From Glaciecola sp047637355 (GTDB lineage: Bacteria > Pseudomonadota > Gammaproteobacteria > Enterobacterales > Alteromonadaceae): 64,000 bases of DNA. The number at the start of each line of letters is the position of its first letter. Position 1 is the stretch's first letter. Below are positions 62,226 to 64,000 of this stretch, one piece after another. A program made the translations under genes and the position numbers. A model generated the notes under the pieces. The model saw nothing but the letters and a program-made list of their open reading frames with translations, was not told the DNA's origin and ran no database searches. The stretch lies in contig JBLIKA010000004.1 of the NCBI GenBank assembly GCA_047637355.1, positions 1-64,000 of the forward strand, in the 5' to 3' direction.

Positions 62226-63185
62226 ATGCGCCAAGTTGTATTTTTAGATAGTGCTACTATTGGGGATGGAATTAATATTCCATCCCCAAGTTTTGCTCAT
62301 AAATGGACTAATTTCGACAAAACCAATGCAAGTCAAACGCTGATGCGAGCCCAAAATGCCGACTTGATTATTACTAATAAAGTGGTTTTTAATAAAGCAC
62401 TGTTAAGTCAACTTCCGCGACTTAAACATATTGCTATTGCCGCAACAGGCAGTAACTGTGTTGATTTGCTGGCCGCCAGAGCGTTTGGAATAGACGTAAG
62501 TAATGTACCTGGCTATGCCACTCGATCTGCGAGCGAACATGTTATGTCAATGATATTGAGTTTACGCCGTAACTTGCTTGCATTTCAAACCGATATTGCC
62601 GCCGGCAAGTGGCAAGCGTCAGAGCAATTTTGTTTTTACAATGACCCAATTTTGGATTTATATGGCAGCACACTTGGCTTAATCGGCACTGGTGCAATTG
62701 CTCAGCAAGTTGCCTATGTTGCCAAAGCATTTGGTATGCGCGTAATATTTCATAGTGTTAGTGGACGCAAAACACTGGAAGGAGAGGAACTTGTTTCGCT
62801 CAATTATTTATTAGAAAACTCAGATATTGTGAGCTTGCATTGCCCTCTCACTTCAGCAACTAAAAATCTTATCAATGCTCAGCGACTGGAGTTAATGCGC
62901 CATAGTGCCTTATTAATTAACACAGCAAGAGGTTCAGTCGTTGACTTAGAGGCGCTGCATCATGCGCTACTGAATAAGAAAATAGCAGGCGCTGGTATAG
63001 ACGTTGCACCGCAGGAACCGCCGCCTAGCGATTCCATAGTGATGCAATTAAATACATTATTAAATTGTGTTGTAACCCCTCACACCGCCTGGGCGAGTCA
63101 GCATGCCTCTCAACTTTTAGTGGACCAAGTCGTTGCCAATTTAAACGCCTTTGTAACAGGCCAATCTATAAACATAGTGAATTAA
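62226..63185 (+). CDS. D-2-hydroxyacid dehydrogenase (glycerate/hydroxypyruvate reductase-like)
   Basis: The 319-residue product has the NAD-binding motif LGLIGTGAIAQQVA, the substrate-binding/catalytic Arg in NTARGSVVDLEAL, the Glu in DVAPQEPP and the catalytic His in TPHTAWAS, the full D-2-hydroxyacid dehydrogenase set. The overall pattern fits HprA-type glycerate dehydrogenases. It follows the carrier gene by 13 bp with GGGA as ribosome binding site and is likely cotranscribed with it. Confidence 0.88.
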   Translation: MRQVVFLDSATIGDGINIPSPSFAHKWTNFDKTNASQTLMRAQNADLIITNKVVFNKALLSQLPRLKHIAIAATGSNCVDLLAARAFGIDVSNVPGYATRSASEHVMSMILSLRRNLLAFQTDIAAGKWQASEQFCFYNDPILDLYGSTLGLIGTGAIAQQVAYVAKAFGMRVIFHSVSGRKTLEGEELVSLNYLLENSDIVSLHCPLTSATKNLINAQRLELMRHSALLINTARGSVVDLEALHHALLNKKIAGAGIDVAPQEPPPSDSIVMQLNTLLNCVVTPHTAWASQHASQLLVDQVVANLNAFVTGQSINIVN

Positions 63186-63370
63186 AGAAGAGCGCTATGT
63201 AAAGCCTAAAATTCGCTATATCCCCCGCAAAATATAAGCCTTAATATATATAAATAACGCTATAAATTAACGTTTTTTTATATCTAAAAATAGCCTAAAT
63301 ATCGATTGCAGTTTTTGTCATTTGATGTGAATCTACGCTTATTATCACTGTCCTTTTTGGAGACTTTTTT

Positions 63371-64000
63371 ATGTCTGAACCTTTACCTGATTTAATTGAA
63401 GAGGTGATTAGCCATTCTGAATTGAGTGACAGTGGAATCGGCGTAGCTGCAATTATCGCGCAGGCTGATGAAGATGAGATGGCATTGCTACTCGAGTCTC
63501 TGCCTATAGAACAACGTTTAAGCTTATGGCAGACCCTCCCTGATCATAAAAAGCTCGATATACTTGTCGCTATGCGTGGCGATCCTCGTGAAGTACTTGT
63601 GCGCGCCACGGAACCTGAGCAGTGGGATAAGCTATTTGTCGGTATTGAAGCCGAAGACTTGCTTGAACTAGCAGATTCACTGCCTGAGGAGTTAGTTGAG
63701 CGTGCTTATGCGGCAATGGATAGAGTACAAAAACAATACTTTACCGAAGCAAACCAATATCCAGAGGAACAAGTGGGTCACTGGGTCACTCACGACTATC
63801 TCGTGTTACCTTTAAATGCCAGAGTACGTGAAGGTATTCGTCTTATACGCCGAGAAATGCCGCGTCATACAGATATGATTTTTCTAATTAATCGTTCTGG
63901 TCATTTCTCCGCAGCGGTCCCGATTGCTAAGCTCTATGCGTTGCCAGAACACGTGCCCCTTGTTGACGTCGCATTGGACGATTTTCCAGTAATCAATGCT
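63371..64000 (+). CDS. mgtE: Magnesium transporter MgtE, N-terminal part (cut by the window edge)
   Basis: The first 210 codons run to the window end without a stop. The product starts MSEPLPDLIEEVISHSELSD and has the helical MgtE N-domain (about 20-130, with LLLESLPIEQRLSLWQTLPD) followed by the first CBS domain (about 140-200, VGHWVTHDYLVLPLNARV). In MgtE these cytosolic domains sense magnesium and gate a five-helix channel, expected past the window edge. GGAG lies 8 bases before the ATG. I saw no M-box-like structure in the 185-base leader. Confidence 0.85.
   Translation, partial: MSEPLPDLIEEVISHSELSDSGIGVAAIIAQADEDEMALLLESLPIEQRLSLWQTLPDHKKLDILVAMRGDPREVLVRATEPEQWDKLFVGIEAEDLLELADSLPEELVERAYAAMDRVQKQYFTEANQYPEEQVGHWVTHDYLVLPLNARVREGIRLIRREMPRHTDMIFLINRSGHFSAAVPIAKLYALPEHVPLVDVALDDFPVINA

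Noticed and set aside
63186..63370. Magnesium riboswitch (M-box or similar) in the mgtE leader
   Set aside because: The 185-base leader is AT-rich with no clear long helices, and M-box motifs were not recognised by eye.

Overview
The window is a stretch of moderately AT-rich chromosome from a marine-type gammaproteobacterium. An Alteromonadales-like lineage is my inference, resting on MotX (part of polar, sodium-driven flagella) next to rnr, ubiE-ubiJ-ubiB order, rhlB-gppA divergent from trxA-rho, and purEK. No insertion sequence, prophage or CRISPR array is visible.

Left part (1-14,100). The left edge is the promoter and leader of a ribosomal RNA operon that runs out of the window to the left: two promoters with 16-bp spacers and a boxA, so a 16S gene should lie just outside. 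After one divergent gene for a periplasmic repeat protein comes a leftward run of ribosomal genes, rplN-rplX-rplE-rpsN-rpsH-rplF-rplR-rpsE-rpmD-rplO-secY-rpmJ-rpsM-rpsK-rpsD-rpoA-rplQ (the spc and alpha operons), with an S4-type autoregulatory leader before rpsM. The S10 operon is not upstream of rplN; rlmB, rnr and motX are there instead, so synteny is broken at this point. motX has a plausible sigma-28 promoter.

Middle part (14,600-28,200). A flavin reductase, a secreted M28-type peptidase and a periplasmic solute-binding protein precede a cluster that looks dedicated to peptidoglycan catabolism: a BadF-family amino-sugar kinase overlapping an alanine racemase (leftward), and diverging from them an SSS-family sodium symporter overlapping murQ, an M14 metallopeptidase without signal peptide, a lipoprotein fusing an AmiD-type amidase to a YfeW-type serine-hydrolase domain, and an NhaC-family carrier. 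Together they could strip stem peptides from murein fragments, import and phosphorylate MurNAc, convert it to GlcNAc-6-P, trim peptides and racemise D-Ala. The fused serine-hydrolase domain has lost its SxxK lysine and its other two motifs, which makes this the most unusual locus in the window.

Right part (28,200-64,000). Mostly housekeeping and stress genes: VOC protein, aldehyde dehydrogenase, purA, DUF2065, CnoX, PQQ sugar dehydrogenase, Dps, copper chaperone, DJ-1 protein, an IorAB-type molybdenum oxidoreductase next to a decayed beta-propeller gene, tRNA-Thr(TGT), purEK, an M20 amidohydrolase, rho, trxA, rhlB, gppA, a catalase-like peroxidase, the ubiquinone genes ubiE-ubiJ-ubiB with a tightly nested 48-codon open frame, a Tag-like DNA glycosylase, prlC, gor, a two-DUF305/LVIVD lipoprotein, a membrane carrier with a 2-hydroxyacid dehydrogenase, and the 5' part of an MgtE magnesium channel at the right edge.

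Starts were chosen from visible Shine-Dalgarno spacing and known family lengths. All family assignments come from motif recognition by eye, without a database search.
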